From Planctomycetes bacterium ADurb.Bin069 (GTDB lineage Bacteria > Planctomycetota > UBA8108 > UBA8890 > UBA8898): a stretch of 34,373 nt of DNA. Below are positions 9,301-16,135 of the stretch, piece after piece. Within the stretch, counting starts at the first letter, position 1; each line of letters starts with the position of its first letter. The translations under genes were made by a program, and so were the position numbers. Location of the stretch: the NCBI GenBank assembly GCA_002070955.1, contig MWEK01000012.1, forward strand, positions 99,514 to 133,886, read 5' to 3'. Below the pieces are notes generated by a model, which worked only from the letters and a program-made list of their open reading frames with translations, was not told the origin of the DNA and made no database searches.

Positions 9301-9341
9301 AACGCGAGAGCGGCCGCGCGCGCCAAATTCACCCTGCTCAT
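6330..9341 (-). CDS. Secreted propeller glycosidase-like/esterase fusion with a second, degenerate hydrolase domain
   Basis: A 1003-residue exported protein with three parts. A signal peptide (to about residue 21) leads into residues 30-360, a five-bladed propeller of the GH43/GH32/GH130 kind, with blade-like repeats such as FIAESTDLVRWTNA, KVFRDGDHFTMFYFG and CAFSRNLLDWT. Residues about 400-710 form an alpha/beta hydrolase of the acetyl-xylan-esterase type: nucleophile Ser579 in GITGNSGGGTQ, a likely acid Asp in TKDFFD, and His689 in NDAPHNYN. Residues about 780-1000 look like a second alpha/beta hydrolase in which the elbow reads VGNAGIP, with Ala925 replacing the serine, so it is probably non-catalytic. 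Its ATG overlaps the symporter stop by 4 bases, implying coupled translation and uptake of the released sugars. Deacetylation of hemicellulose-like substrates is inferred; the propeller could be binding-only. Confidence 0.8.
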   Translation of the reverse strand: MSRVNLARAAALALSALAAAAQPPEPIDAALLDAWSAPYRNWHYYPDHVIPAKPKVPGLEEFAATDCPTVFQLPGEEKWRMSFIAFDGRGYNSFIAESTDLVRWTNARLAMGFGPPGEFDHGGCVLGAYLYESWDIKAPRRLARRDDKFWSLYGCYPRQGGYELRPGYEGLAASADGLTWARGKDTYILSVHEPEVGTWEKDCIYQPWLIAHEGVFYNFYNAAQGGIEQTGLAVSGDLRAWTRHGGNPVIRNRPGGYDERFCSDPKVFRDGDHFTMFYFGVGRGGAHIMCAFSRNLLDWTAHPEPLYKAGGHPLGLDATYAHKISLTYNPANDTFYMHYCAVGRKGRGIGLLTSKPLAGVARVLPEGGPPPKDMVKRALLRRVDAARARWEADYAAAVTPEAIAARQARLRAKFLAAIGGLPERTPLAPRVTGVLARDDWRVEKVLFESRPKFFVTGALFLPDPARRPPPYPGVLIPCGHADNAKAYETYQTMAAALARHGMAAFVFDPIDQGERFQLLDTAGKPVIGGTTAHTMTDVGCVLLGSSVARFEIWDGMRALDYLASRPEVDPERLGITGNSGGGTQSSYLMALDERIKVAAPSCYLTSMQALLHTIGPQDGEQNIFGQLDFGMDHADYVMMRAPAPFLICAATKDFFDIAGTWDTFRFAKRLYTRMGFAERVEIMENDAPHNYNVLQRQSCLRWLARWLLGNDAPLTEGAIAPFTDEELRVTPGGQVMLLPGARSTYDFIAEEAAELAARRAPAWAAPSDEERRAKVRAVTGIRPLDEIPEPEIEDLGAGRYVVTREDGVRLPALVFNPEEAAAGGIALYVDQEGKAALLAAGGPGAALGAGPRAVCAVDIRGTGETRQTDRPWAPDFGPNLRECLMAYLLGDSYVAMRAEDILACARAAARFAPSGRVDLVAVGNAGIPALHAAALEPRLFASVRIARALSSWTDVIAAGRHRDQLVNAVHGALAVYDLPDLAAMLGEKLRIEDPVDARGAPVK

Positions 9342-10861
9342 GTGCTCACCTCGTTGCTCTCATTATGCGGGGCCGGGTCCGCGCCCGGCAACGGGCCGCC
9401 GTCCCGCTCCGGCGGCCGGTCCGCGGCTCCTCGGCGCGGTAGGCGCGTCCCCGCCAGCAGCGCCCCGGCGATTGTCACCAGCGCCCCGCCCGGCACGTAC
9501 CACGGCCAGAAGACTTTTCCCACCACGGGGAGCTCGACGAAGGCGAGAAGGACCGAGAAACCCACGCCGAGGAAGAAACCGCAGAGGACGGGGGGGCTCC
9601 CGAGGCGCGTGAAGCGCGAGAGGAGAAAGATGCCGAGGATGCCGCCGTAGGTGACGGCGGCGATCTCGAGCACCCGGTCGACGACACTCTTGTCGGCGGG
9701 GGCGAGGAAGGCGCAGGCGCCGAGGGCCAGCGCCCAGGCGAGGGAGAGGAGGCGGGCCGGGCCGACGCTCCGGGCGCGCTCGCGCGAGAAGCCGAACAGC
9801 GCCACCGCCACGTCCTGGAGCGACGAGGCCGCCAGGGCGTTGATGGTGCCCGAGAGGGTCGACATGGCCGCGGCGAACACCGCGCTCAGGATGAGTCCGC
9901 GCACCCCGGAGGGCAGATCCTCGGCGACGAATTTGGCGAAGACCGCGTTGTTGTCGGCGAGCTGAGCGTCGGGCCAGAGCGCGTACAGGCAGGCGCCGAG
10001 GAACAGGAAGAGCGCGAACTGAAAGAGCACGAAGAATCCGCTGCCGATGAGCACCTTGCGGGCGTCGGCGTCGGTGCGCACCATGAGGTAGCGCTGCGCC
10101 ATGAGGTGATCGGTGCCGTGGGAGGCCAGGCTGAAGGCGCTCCCCCCGATGATGCCCGCCCAGAGGGTATAGCCGTTCAAGTTGAAGCCGAAGTCGAACA
10201 CGCGGAAGATGCCCTCGTCCCAGAGGCGGTCCAGACCGGCGCCGAACCCGTCGGGAATGCGCCCCGCCATGACGGCGATGGCGATGACGGCGCCCGCAAG
10301 ATAGATGCAGAGCTGAATCGCGTCGATCCAGACGATGCCGCGGATGCCCCCCAGCAGGCTGTAAACCGTCGTGGCCGCCAGCGTGATGGCGATGGACCAC
10401 GGAATCGAGAGCCCCGTCGCCAGGGACAGGGGCAGCGCGGTGACGTAGAGCCTGACGCCGTCGGCCAGGCAGCGCGTGACCAGGAATACGCAGGCCGTCA
10501 GGGCCCCCGCCGTGGGGCCGGTGCGGGTGTGGATATATTCGTAGACCGAGGTGACGCTGCCGCGCCGAATCTGGGGCACCAGCAGCCAGGCGACCAGCGC
10601 CCTTCCGATGATGTATCCGAACGCCATCTGCAGGAAGGTGGCGTTGCGGTGGAAGAACACCATGGCGGGCACGGCGACGAAGGTGATGGCGCTGGTCTCG
10701 GTGGCGATGAGCGACAGGCACGCCAGCGGCCAGGAGATGGAGCGCGAGCCCGTGAAGAACTCGGCGGCGTCGCGCTGGCGCCGCGCGATCGCGCCGCCGA
10801 TGGCGAAGGTCACGCCGAAGCTCAAGGCGATGATGGCGGCGTCAAGGACGCTCACCGTCAC
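9338..10861 (-). CDS. Sodium:solute symporter (SSS family)
   Basis: A 507-residue inner-membrane transporter of the sodium:solute symporter family (LeuT fold), with roughly 13 hydrophobic helices. Family signatures include AAEFFTGSRSISWP after the first helix, SLIATETSAITFVAVPA, an arginine-rich loop before SVYEYIHTRTG, and SLLGGIRGIVWIDAIQ. The start is a GTG at 10859-10861 that overlaps the stop of the upstream ribonuclease gene (GTGA), and its own stop overlaps the ATG of the downstream glycosidase/esterase (ATGA). Both overlaps argue for one mRNA with translational coupling. Pairing with a secreted carbohydrate-active enzyme suggests the cargo is a sugar, uronate or acetate-like product, but the sequence alone does not define it. 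The last ~45 residues are a Pro/Arg-rich cytoplasmic tail. Confidence 0.92.
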   Translation of the reverse strand: MTVSVLDAAIIALSFGVTFAIGGAIARRQRDAAEFFTGSRSISWPLACLSLIATETSAITFVAVPAMVFFHRNATFLQMAFGYIIGRALVAWLLVPQIRRGSVTSVYEYIHTRTGPTAGALTACVFLVTRCLADGVRLYVTALPLSLATGLSIPWSIAITLAATTVYSLLGGIRGIVWIDAIQLCIYLAGAVIAIAVMAGRIPDGFGAGLDRLWDEGIFRVFDFGFNLNGYTLWAGIIGGSAFSLASHGTDHLMAQRYLMVRTDADARKVLIGSGFFVLFQFALFLFLGACLYALWPDAQLADNNAVFAKFVAEDLPSGVRGLILSAVFAAAMSTLSGTINALAASSLQDVAVALFGFSRERARSVGPARLLSLAWALALGACAFLAPADKSVVDRVLEIAAVTYGGILGIFLLSRFTRLGSPPVLCGFFLGVGFSVLLAFVELPVVGKVFWPWYVPGGALVTIAGALLAGTRLPRRGAADRPPERDGGPLPGADPAPHNESNEVST

Positions 10862-13314
10862 TCCTTCACCAGTTCAAGGGCGAAGCCGGTGGCCTCCTCG
10901 AAGCGGCGCTTAAGCTCGGCGGCCCGCTGGGGCGCGACGACATCGCCGGTGGCCAGGCGCAGGAGCCGCTGCGGGCCGAAGTAGCTCGGGTTTTTGCGGA
11001 CGGCGATGCGGAATTCTTGGGCGAGGGTGGCGGCGACCTCCTTGATGCGGTGCTGGTTGGGCATCGCCGCGATCCTGATGGGCCAGCCCGTGGCGCGCTC
11101 GAGGGCCTCGAGCCGGTCGCGGCAGCGTTCGCCCACGGCGGGCGAGATGAAGGCGAGCTCGATCGCGCCGCCGTCGGCGCCGTGGACCAAGCTCTTCTTG
11201 TAGGGCGTGTGAGGGGCGCCGGCGAAGCCTTCGTCGACGGCGTTGAAGGCGGCGTTGATTTCCATGCGCCCGTCGCTGCGCCGCGCGGTTTTCGGCAGGC
11301 AGTAGGAGGGCCGCGCCTCGATGACGAGGGTGAAGGCGGTGTCTCGGGCGAAGGCCTCGCGCGCGGCCGCGGCATCCGCGGGGGCGAGCTCGCGGGCGAC
11401 GCGCACGACCACCTCGGCGCGCTCCATGTGGACCCCGGCTTTGAGGGCGGCTCCGCCGCGGTCTTCGACGGCTTGCTTGGCTCGGGCCAGCAGGGCCTCG
11501 AGGTTTGGGGCGGGGTGAATCGTCCAGGTCCAGCCCAGCGGGCCGAGAACGGCGTCCAGCTCCGCCGCGAAGCGCTCGCGCGCGCGGGCCGGAAAGTTGA
11601 AGCGCAGAGACAGGGTGCGCTGGGCGCGATCGACGCTGTGGCGGCACGGACCGGCTTCGGCGCTGATGCGCGCCAGAACCGCTTCGACGGGGTCGGCGGC
11701 GAGGCTGTCGACCGCCGCCGGCAGCGGCTTGAGGCTGAAGGGCCGGCGCGGGTCGGCGGCGAAGCGTCCGCTTGCCAGGAGCAGCCGCTGCGCCTCCTCC
11801 GCTCCGAGCCCGGTCTCGCCCCAGAGGCGCAGGAGGTGGGCGATCTGCCACGCGGCCTGGCGGCCTCGGAGGGCGATGGCCTTGTCGGCCAGTTCCCCGG
11901 CATGGTCGCCGAGAGGTCGGCCGGCGCCGATGGGCGCCGCGCGGACCGCCCGCCCGCGGCGCCTTCCCTCCAGTTCCAGCGTCTGACCGGCGCGAGGCAG
12001 GTGGATGCGGCCCACCGGTTCGGTGGCAAGCTGCCGCGCCAGCGAGACGCGGCTCTCGTCGCCGCCGTGAACCAGCACGGTGTCGGCGGGTTTCAGGCGC
12101 GCGGCGAGCCCGACGAGCTCGCTGGCGTCGGCATGGGCCGAGAGCTGATATTTCTTGACGGCGCACTTGAGCTCGCAGGCGGTCCCCTGGAGGGCGAGCG
12201 TCGCCGTCCGCCCCTCCGCCGCGGCCAGGAGTTGGCGCCCGGGCGACTCCTCGTCCTGGTACCCCGTGACGGCGATGAGGGCGGCGGGGTCGGCGGCGAG
12301 GGCCTGGGCGTAGAAGACGCTTGCGCCGCCCGACAGCATGCCGGAGCTGGCGATGATGGCGCACGGCGGCCCCGCGAGAATTTCCTGGCGCTGGGCGGGG
12401 GCCGCCACCGGCTTGATTTCCTCCAGGTCGCCGAAGAAGGGATCGCCGACTTTCGCGACGAGCTCGCGGAGCTTCGGGCGCAGGAAGGCGGCGAAGCTCG
12501 TGTACAGGCCGCAGACGGGCCTGACGAGGCCGTCGACCCAGGTGGTGAAGCGCGGAATGCGCCCCAGGCGCATGGCGCGCCTGAGGATGAGGAGCACCTC
12601 CTGCGCCCTCCCCACGGCGAAGGCGGGGATCAGGACCTTGCCGCCCTGGGAGATGCGGGCGGCAACCTCGGCGGCGAGCTGTTGCTCCTGCCGGCCGCGG
12701 TCGGAGTGCAGGCGGTCGCCGTAGGTGCTTTCCAGAACCAGCGTGTCGGGCCTGAAGTGCGGGACGCCCATCCCCGCCACCGTGAGCTGGTCGGTCCAGG
12801 AGATGTCGCCGCTCACGAGGATACGGCCCTCGGGGCTCTCGATGCCCACCGCGGCGGCGCCCAGGATGTGGCCGCTCAAGAAGAACGTGACGGAGACTTC
12901 CGAGCCGATGCGCTCGGGCGTGCCGGGCGAGGCCGGCGTCATACGTTCCAGGAGGCTCGCGATCGTCTGCGCCGAGTAGAGCGGCAACTCCTCCTCGCGC
13001 TCCTGCGCCATGATCTTGGCGGCGTCGCCGAGCATGACCCGCGCCAGGGCGATGGTGGGCGCCGTGGCGTAGACGGGCACGTGGGGGAGGCCGCGGTGAA
13101 GGACGGGCAGCGCGCCGATGTGGTCCAGGTGGCCGTGCGTCAGGACGATGGCGTCCAGGCCGCCCGCGGCCCCGTCCAGCTCGGGCAGGGGGCTCCGGCC
13201 GCCGAGCCGGATGCCGCAGTCGACCAGAATACGCGTGCCCGCCGTTTCGACCAGCACCGCGCTCGCGCCGATTTCATCGGCGCCGCCCAGAAAGGAGATC
13301 TGCATTCGCTTCAT
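10858..13314 (-). CDS. Beta-CASP metallo-beta-lactamase ribonuclease with a repeated C-terminal extension
   Basis: An 818-residue cytoplasmic protein. Residues 1-450 are a complete MBL/beta-CASP nuclease of the CPSF73-like/RNase J relative class: motif 2 HGHLDH (60-65), SGHILGAA (His149), VSGD (Asp170), motif A ESTYGD (Glu195), AFAVGRAQE, SSGMLSGG, motif B SAHAD (His394) and HGG (His416). This predicts a zinc-dependent RNase. Residues about 450-818 are a long extension not usual for the family. It holds a repeated pattern of the form PAxxRERxxxxLxxxxGWxxxI (near 572, near 737 and, shorter, at the end), reminiscent of KH-type RNA-binding helices; this is my reading, not a known assignment. No strong ribosome site precedes the ATG. 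The stop overlaps the symporter GTG by 4 bases, an odd partner for an RNase. Confidence 0.88.
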   Translation of the reverse strand: MKRMQISFLGGADEIGASAVLVETAGTRILVDCGIRLGGRSPLPELDGAAGGLDAIVLTHGHLDHIGALPVLHRGLPHVPVYATAPTIALARVMLGDAAKIMAQEREEELPLYSAQTIASLLERMTPASPGTPERIGSEVSVTFFLSGHILGAAAVGIESPEGRILVSGDISWTDQLTVAGMGVPHFRPDTLVLESTYGDRLHSDRGRQEQQLAAEVAARISQGGKVLIPAFAVGRAQEVLLILRRAMRLGRIPRFTTWVDGLVRPVCGLYTSFAAFLRPKLRELVAKVGDPFFGDLEEIKPVAAPAQRQEILAGPPCAIIASSGMLSGGASVFYAQALAADPAALIAVTGYQDEESPGRQLLAAAEGRTATLALQGTACELKCAVKKYQLSAHADASELVGLAARLKPADTVLVHGGDESRVSLARQLATEPVGRIHLPRAGQTLELEGRRRGRAVRAAPIGAGRPLGDHAGELADKAIALRGRQAAWQIAHLLRLWGETGLGAEEAQRLLLASGRFAADPRRPFSLKPLPAAVDSLAADPVEAVLARISAEAGPCRHSVDRAQRTLSLRFNFPARARERFAAELDAVLGPLGWTWTIHPAPNLEALLARAKQAVEDRGGAALKAGVHMERAEVVVRVARELAPADAAAAREAFARDTAFTLVIEARPSYCLPKTARRSDGRMEINAAFNAVDEGFAGAPHTPYKKSLVHGADGGAIELAFISPAVGERCRDRLEALERATGWPIRIAAMPNQHRIKEVAATLAQEFRIAVRKNPSYFGPQRLLRLATGDVVAPQRAAELKRRFEEATGFALELVKE

Positions 13315-13394
13315 GGTACCGGGAAGCCGGCGGAGGGCAAAGACCCGGGGCCGGCATTGCCGGTTGCGCGGCCGCGGGGTAGCATCGCGCTCCC

Positions 13395-13880
13395 ATGAGG
13401 ATCAAGTTCTTCACCACGGGCGGCACCATCGACAAGATCTACTTCGATGCGAAGAGCGAGTACGAGGTCGGGTCGCCGCAGGTCCGCGAGATCCTGGAAG
13501 ACGCCCTCGTCGGGTTCGAGTTCGGAATCGAGTCGGTGCTGAAGAAGGACAGCCTCGAGATGACGGCGGAGGATCGGCTCCTGATCCGCCGGACCATCGA
13601 GAAAGACCCTTGCTCCTTGGTGGTCGTCACCCACGGCACCGACACGATGATCGAGACGGGGCTGGCGCTGGCGGGAGTTCCCGGGAAGACCATCGTGCTG
13701 ACGGGCGCCATTCAGCCGGCGCTTTTCCGGGAGACCGACGCGGTCTTCAACATCGGCATGGCCGTGGCCGCGGTTCAGAGTCTCCCGCCCGGCGTCTACA
13801 TTGCGATGAACGGGACGATCTTTCGGCCGGAAAGGGTCCGCAAGAATACGGCCCTCGGGCGGTTCGAGGAGGTCGTCTAA
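13395..13880 (+). CDS. Stand-alone asparaginase N-terminal domain protein
   Basis: A 161-residue protein that matches only the N-terminal domain of type I/II L-asparaginases. Both threonine motifs are present: FFTTGGTIDK at residues 6-15 and VVVTHGTDTMIETG at about 76-89, followed by KTIVLTGAIQPA. Ordinary asparaginases are about 330 residues and need a C-terminal domain to complete the dimer; short one-domain proteins of this size occur as a separate family of unknown substrate. The sequence ends cleanly, without a frameshifted C-terminal domain downstream, so it looks like a genuine short protein. Its stop overlaps that of the convergent sugar-isomerase gene by 3 bases. It is divergent from the ribonuclease operon, 80 bases away; neither start has a strong ribosome site. 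Confidence 0.82.
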   Translation: MRIKFFTTGGTIDKIYFDAKSEYEVGSPQVREILEDALVGFEFGIESVLKKDSLEMTAEDRLLIRRTIEKDPCSLVVVTHGTDTMIETGLALAGVPGKTIVLTGAIQPALFRETDAVFNIGMAVAAVQSLPPGVYIAMNGTIFRPERVRKNTALGRFEEVV

Positions 13881-14809
13881 AGATCGGCGGCGCGTTTCGC
13901 GGCGGCGATGTCCGCGGCGTAGCGCCGCCACGCTTCCATCGACGCCGTCAGGGTGTCGCGCGCGTCGCCTTCGATCCCGTAGCATTGGAGCCCGATCGGC
14001 CCCGTGAAGCCGGAGCGCAGGAGGGCGGCGAGGAAGGCCCGCGTATCGAAGGAGCCGCGGCCGAGAATTTGGAGATAGCGCTGCCAGCCTTCCTGGGGAT
14101 CGCGCTCGTCGGCGCCGTTGATCGAGACCGCGAAGAGGCGTTTCCCGGCGCGCGCGATGAGCGGAGCGTAGTCGCGGCTCTTGTCGGTGCGCAGCCAGTG
14201 GCAGAGGTTGAACATGACGCCGACGTCGGGGCGATCGACCTTGTCGGCCACGCGGATCGCATCCTCGACCCTGGCCAGCCAATCGCCGGCATGGTGGTAG
14301 AGCGCGATTCTGACGCCTGATCCGGCGGCCAAGGCGGCGAGCTCGCGGAGGAGCGCGACGGCGCGGGGGTCTTGCGTCTCATCCGACGGAGGCGCGCCGG
14401 CGATGATCGCGGCAAGCATGGTGGGGCGGCCGCGCAGGAGCGGGAGCACGTCCTCGAGCCGGGGGTCGTAGGGGCGCGGAGCCGCGGGGTCGAGATCCAG
14501 GCGGATGTAGATCTGGAAGAGCGCGAGCCCGGCGGCGTCGAGGGTGGCGAGCCGTTCGGGCACCTGGTCCAGCCAGAGATGCCCGGCGCCGTCGTAGCCC
14601 AACTCCGCGAGAAGCCGCGCCTGTTCGGCGAGCCCGCGCTTCTTGGAGTCGTGGGTGTCCATGCAGAACGCGAAGAATTTGTTGGGGAGGGCCGCCGCGG
14701 ACGCTTCCCCTTTTGCGGGGGGAGGAGGCTCGGGGTGCGCGCGGCAGCCTCCGGCGAAAGCGAAACCTAAGGCTGCGGCGGCGACGGCACCGAGCGCGAT
14801 GCGAAGCAT
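13877..14809 (-). CDS. Exported sugar phosphate isomerase/epimerase-like TIM barrel
   Basis: A 310-residue protein of the xylose-isomerase-like/AP endonuclease 2 fold. After a hydrophobic leader (LGAVAAAALGFAFAGGC) a Cys at about residue 24 could be lipidated, although FAGGC is a poor lipobox. The mature part shows motifs of a subfamily common in Planctomycetes-type genomes: YDGAGHLWLDQVP, IALYHHAGDWLARVEDA, VGVMFNLCHWLRTD, FAVSINGAD and GPIGLQCYGIEGD. His and Asn/His in these strands are likely metal ligands. The reaction is probably sugar epimerisation or isomerisation, with substrate unknown; export suggests it acts on a free sugar in the periplasm. AAAGGAG lies 6 bases before the ATG. It is monocistronic, divergent from the UroD-like gene and convergent with the asparaginase-domain gene. 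Confidence 0.82.
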   Translation of the reverse strand: MLRIALGAVAAAALGFAFAGGCRAHPEPPPPAKGEASAAALPNKFFAFCMDTHDSKKRGLAEQARLLAELGYDGAGHLWLDQVPERLATLDAAGLALFQIYIRLDLDPAAPRPYDPRLEDVLPLLRGRPTMLAAIIAGAPPSDETQDPRAVALLRELAALAAGSGVRIALYHHAGDWLARVEDAIRVADKVDRPDVGVMFNLCHWLRTDKSRDYAPLIARAGKRLFAVSINGADERDPQEGWQRYLQILGRGSFDTRAFLAALLRSGFTGPIGLQCYGIEGDARDTLTASMEAWRRYAADIAAAKRAADL

Positions 14810-14898
14810 GTGCGACTCCTTTCGTGAGGGCGCATCCTATAAGGAGGGACGCCGCGGCGCAAGCCCTGGCGCGGGGTTCCGCGCGAACTGCGGTCCGA

Positions 14899-14927
14899 TT
14901 GATCGGCGCGGCGCCGTGCTGTAAACT
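14899..14927 (+). promoter_or_regulatory. Candidate promoter for the UroD-like gene
   Basis: TTGATC (14899-14904) and TAAACT (14922-14927) are spaced by 17 bases within the 202-base divergent intergenic region. The leader would be about 80 bases. On the opposite strand TATAGGAT near 14837-14844 may be the -10 box of the isomerase gene, but I see no good -35 for it. Confidence 0.4.
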
Positions 14928-15011
14928 GACGGCCTGAAGGCGGGCAGGCCGCGGGCGCGTTCGCGGCGCAGACCGCCGCCGCCGCGGCCCAATGACACGA
15001 CGAGGTGAGGC

Positions 15012-16037
15012 ATGAACTCGAGCGAACGACTCGCGCGCATCGCCCGGGGCGAGGCGGTCGACCGCGTGCCGGTCCAGCCGATCAACATGATGTATGCGGC
15101 GCGCTACATCGGCGTTCCCTTTCGAACGTACGTGCGCGACTATCGCGAGCTTGCGCGCGCGCAGCTCAAGGTGCTCGAGGACTTCGACTTAGACATCGTG
15201 ACCTTGTGCTCGGATCCCTGCCGCGAGGTCGAGGATCTCGGCGGCGCCGCCCGCTACTTCCCCGACCAGTCGCCGACCCCCGACCCCCTGGAGCCCCTCC
15301 TCAAGGACAAGGCGACGCTCGCGCGGCTCAAACAGCCCGATCCCCTCGGCGGCGGCCGCATGCACGACCGCGTGAAGGGCGTCGAGGCCCTCGCCCGCGC
15401 GGTGGGGAAAGATGTGCCCATTCTCGGGTGGGTCGAGGGGCCGATCGCGGAGGCGGCCGACCTGCGGGGCCTGAGCGCCATCATGTACGACGTCGTGGGC
15501 GATGAGGACTTCGTGCGGGATCTTTTCGCCTTCATCAACGAGATGGAATTCAACTTCGCCCGGGCGCAGTTCGAGGCGGGCGCTGATTGGATCGGCATCG
15601 GCGATGCCGCGGCCTCGCAGATCGATCCGGACACCTACGAGGCGATGATTCTGCCCGCGGAGATCGAGCTCGTGGGGCGGATCAAAGCCTTGGGCGCCAA
15701 GGTGCGCATGCACATCTGCGGCAAGATCAACCACCTGCTTCCGGGGCTTGCGCGCCTCGGCGCCGACATGGTGGACATCGATTCGTTGACGGACATCGGG
15801 CTGGCGCGGGAGCACCTGGGGCCGGACGTCATGATTCTGGGGAACCTGGAGCCGGTGGAGTTTTTCCTGAAGCGGGGGCCCGCCGACATCATTGCGGAGC
15901 TGGAGGCCTGCGCCGCCAAGGTGGGATCCAAGTATGTGATCGGCGCCGGCTGCGAGATTCCGCCCGGGACGGCGGATGCCAACGTCAGGGCCATGGTCGA
16001 GGCGGGGGAACGAATCGCCGCGGCGCGGAATCGCTGA
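15012..16037 (+). CDS. Uroporphyrinogen decarboxylase/MtaA-family protein
   Basis: A 341-residue cytoplasmic TIM-barrel protein of the UroD superfamily, closer to the corrinoid/coenzyme M methyltransferase branch (MtaA-like) than to heme-pathway HemE. Supporting features are the start NSSERLARIARGEAVDRVPV, the zinc-ligand stretch RMHICGKI (His and Cys), DMVDIDSLTD, ILGNLEPVEF, and a third potential ligand Cys in IGAGCEIPPGT. HemE-specific N-terminal arginine signatures are absent. Members are often linked to demethylation of methoxy or methylamine substrates, but no corrinoid protein is nearby, so the substrate is unknown. GAGGTGA lies 4-10 bases before the ATG. The secreted dipeptidase gene begins 98 bases downstream in the same direction. 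Confidence 0.87.
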   Translation: MNSSERLARIARGEAVDRVPVQPINMMYAARYIGVPFRTYVRDYRELARAQLKVLEDFDLDIVTLCSDPCREVEDLGGAARYFPDQSPTPDPLEPLLKDKATLARLKQPDPLGGGRMHDRVKGVEALARAVGKDVPILGWVEGPIAEAADLRGLSAIMYDVVGDEDFVRDLFAFINEMEFNFARAQFEAGADWIGIGDAAASQIDPDTYEAMILPAEIELVGRIKALGAKVRMHICGKINHLLPGLARLGADMVDIDSLTDIGLAREHLGPDVMILGNLEPVEFFLKRGPADIIAELEACAAKVGSKYVIGAGCEIPPGTADANVRAMVEAGERIAAARNR

Positions 16038-16135
16038 GAGCCGGCGCAAGTTCAGGCGGCTCGAGGGCCGATTTCAGGGGTTGCGGGGGCGACGGACATT
16101 CGGATTACCGGAACGGCCGGCGAGGGAGAAAACGC

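Noticed and set aside
6432..9650. A 1072-codon plus-strand frame opposite the glycosidase/esterase and symporter genes
   Set aside because: Antisense shadow caused by GC-rich third positions; it has no domain signatures, and the minus-strand genes have clear motifs and overlaps.
11017..13398. A 793-codon plus-strand frame opposite the ribonuclease gene
   Set aside because: Antisense to a complete beta-CASP nuclease; no recognisable domain.
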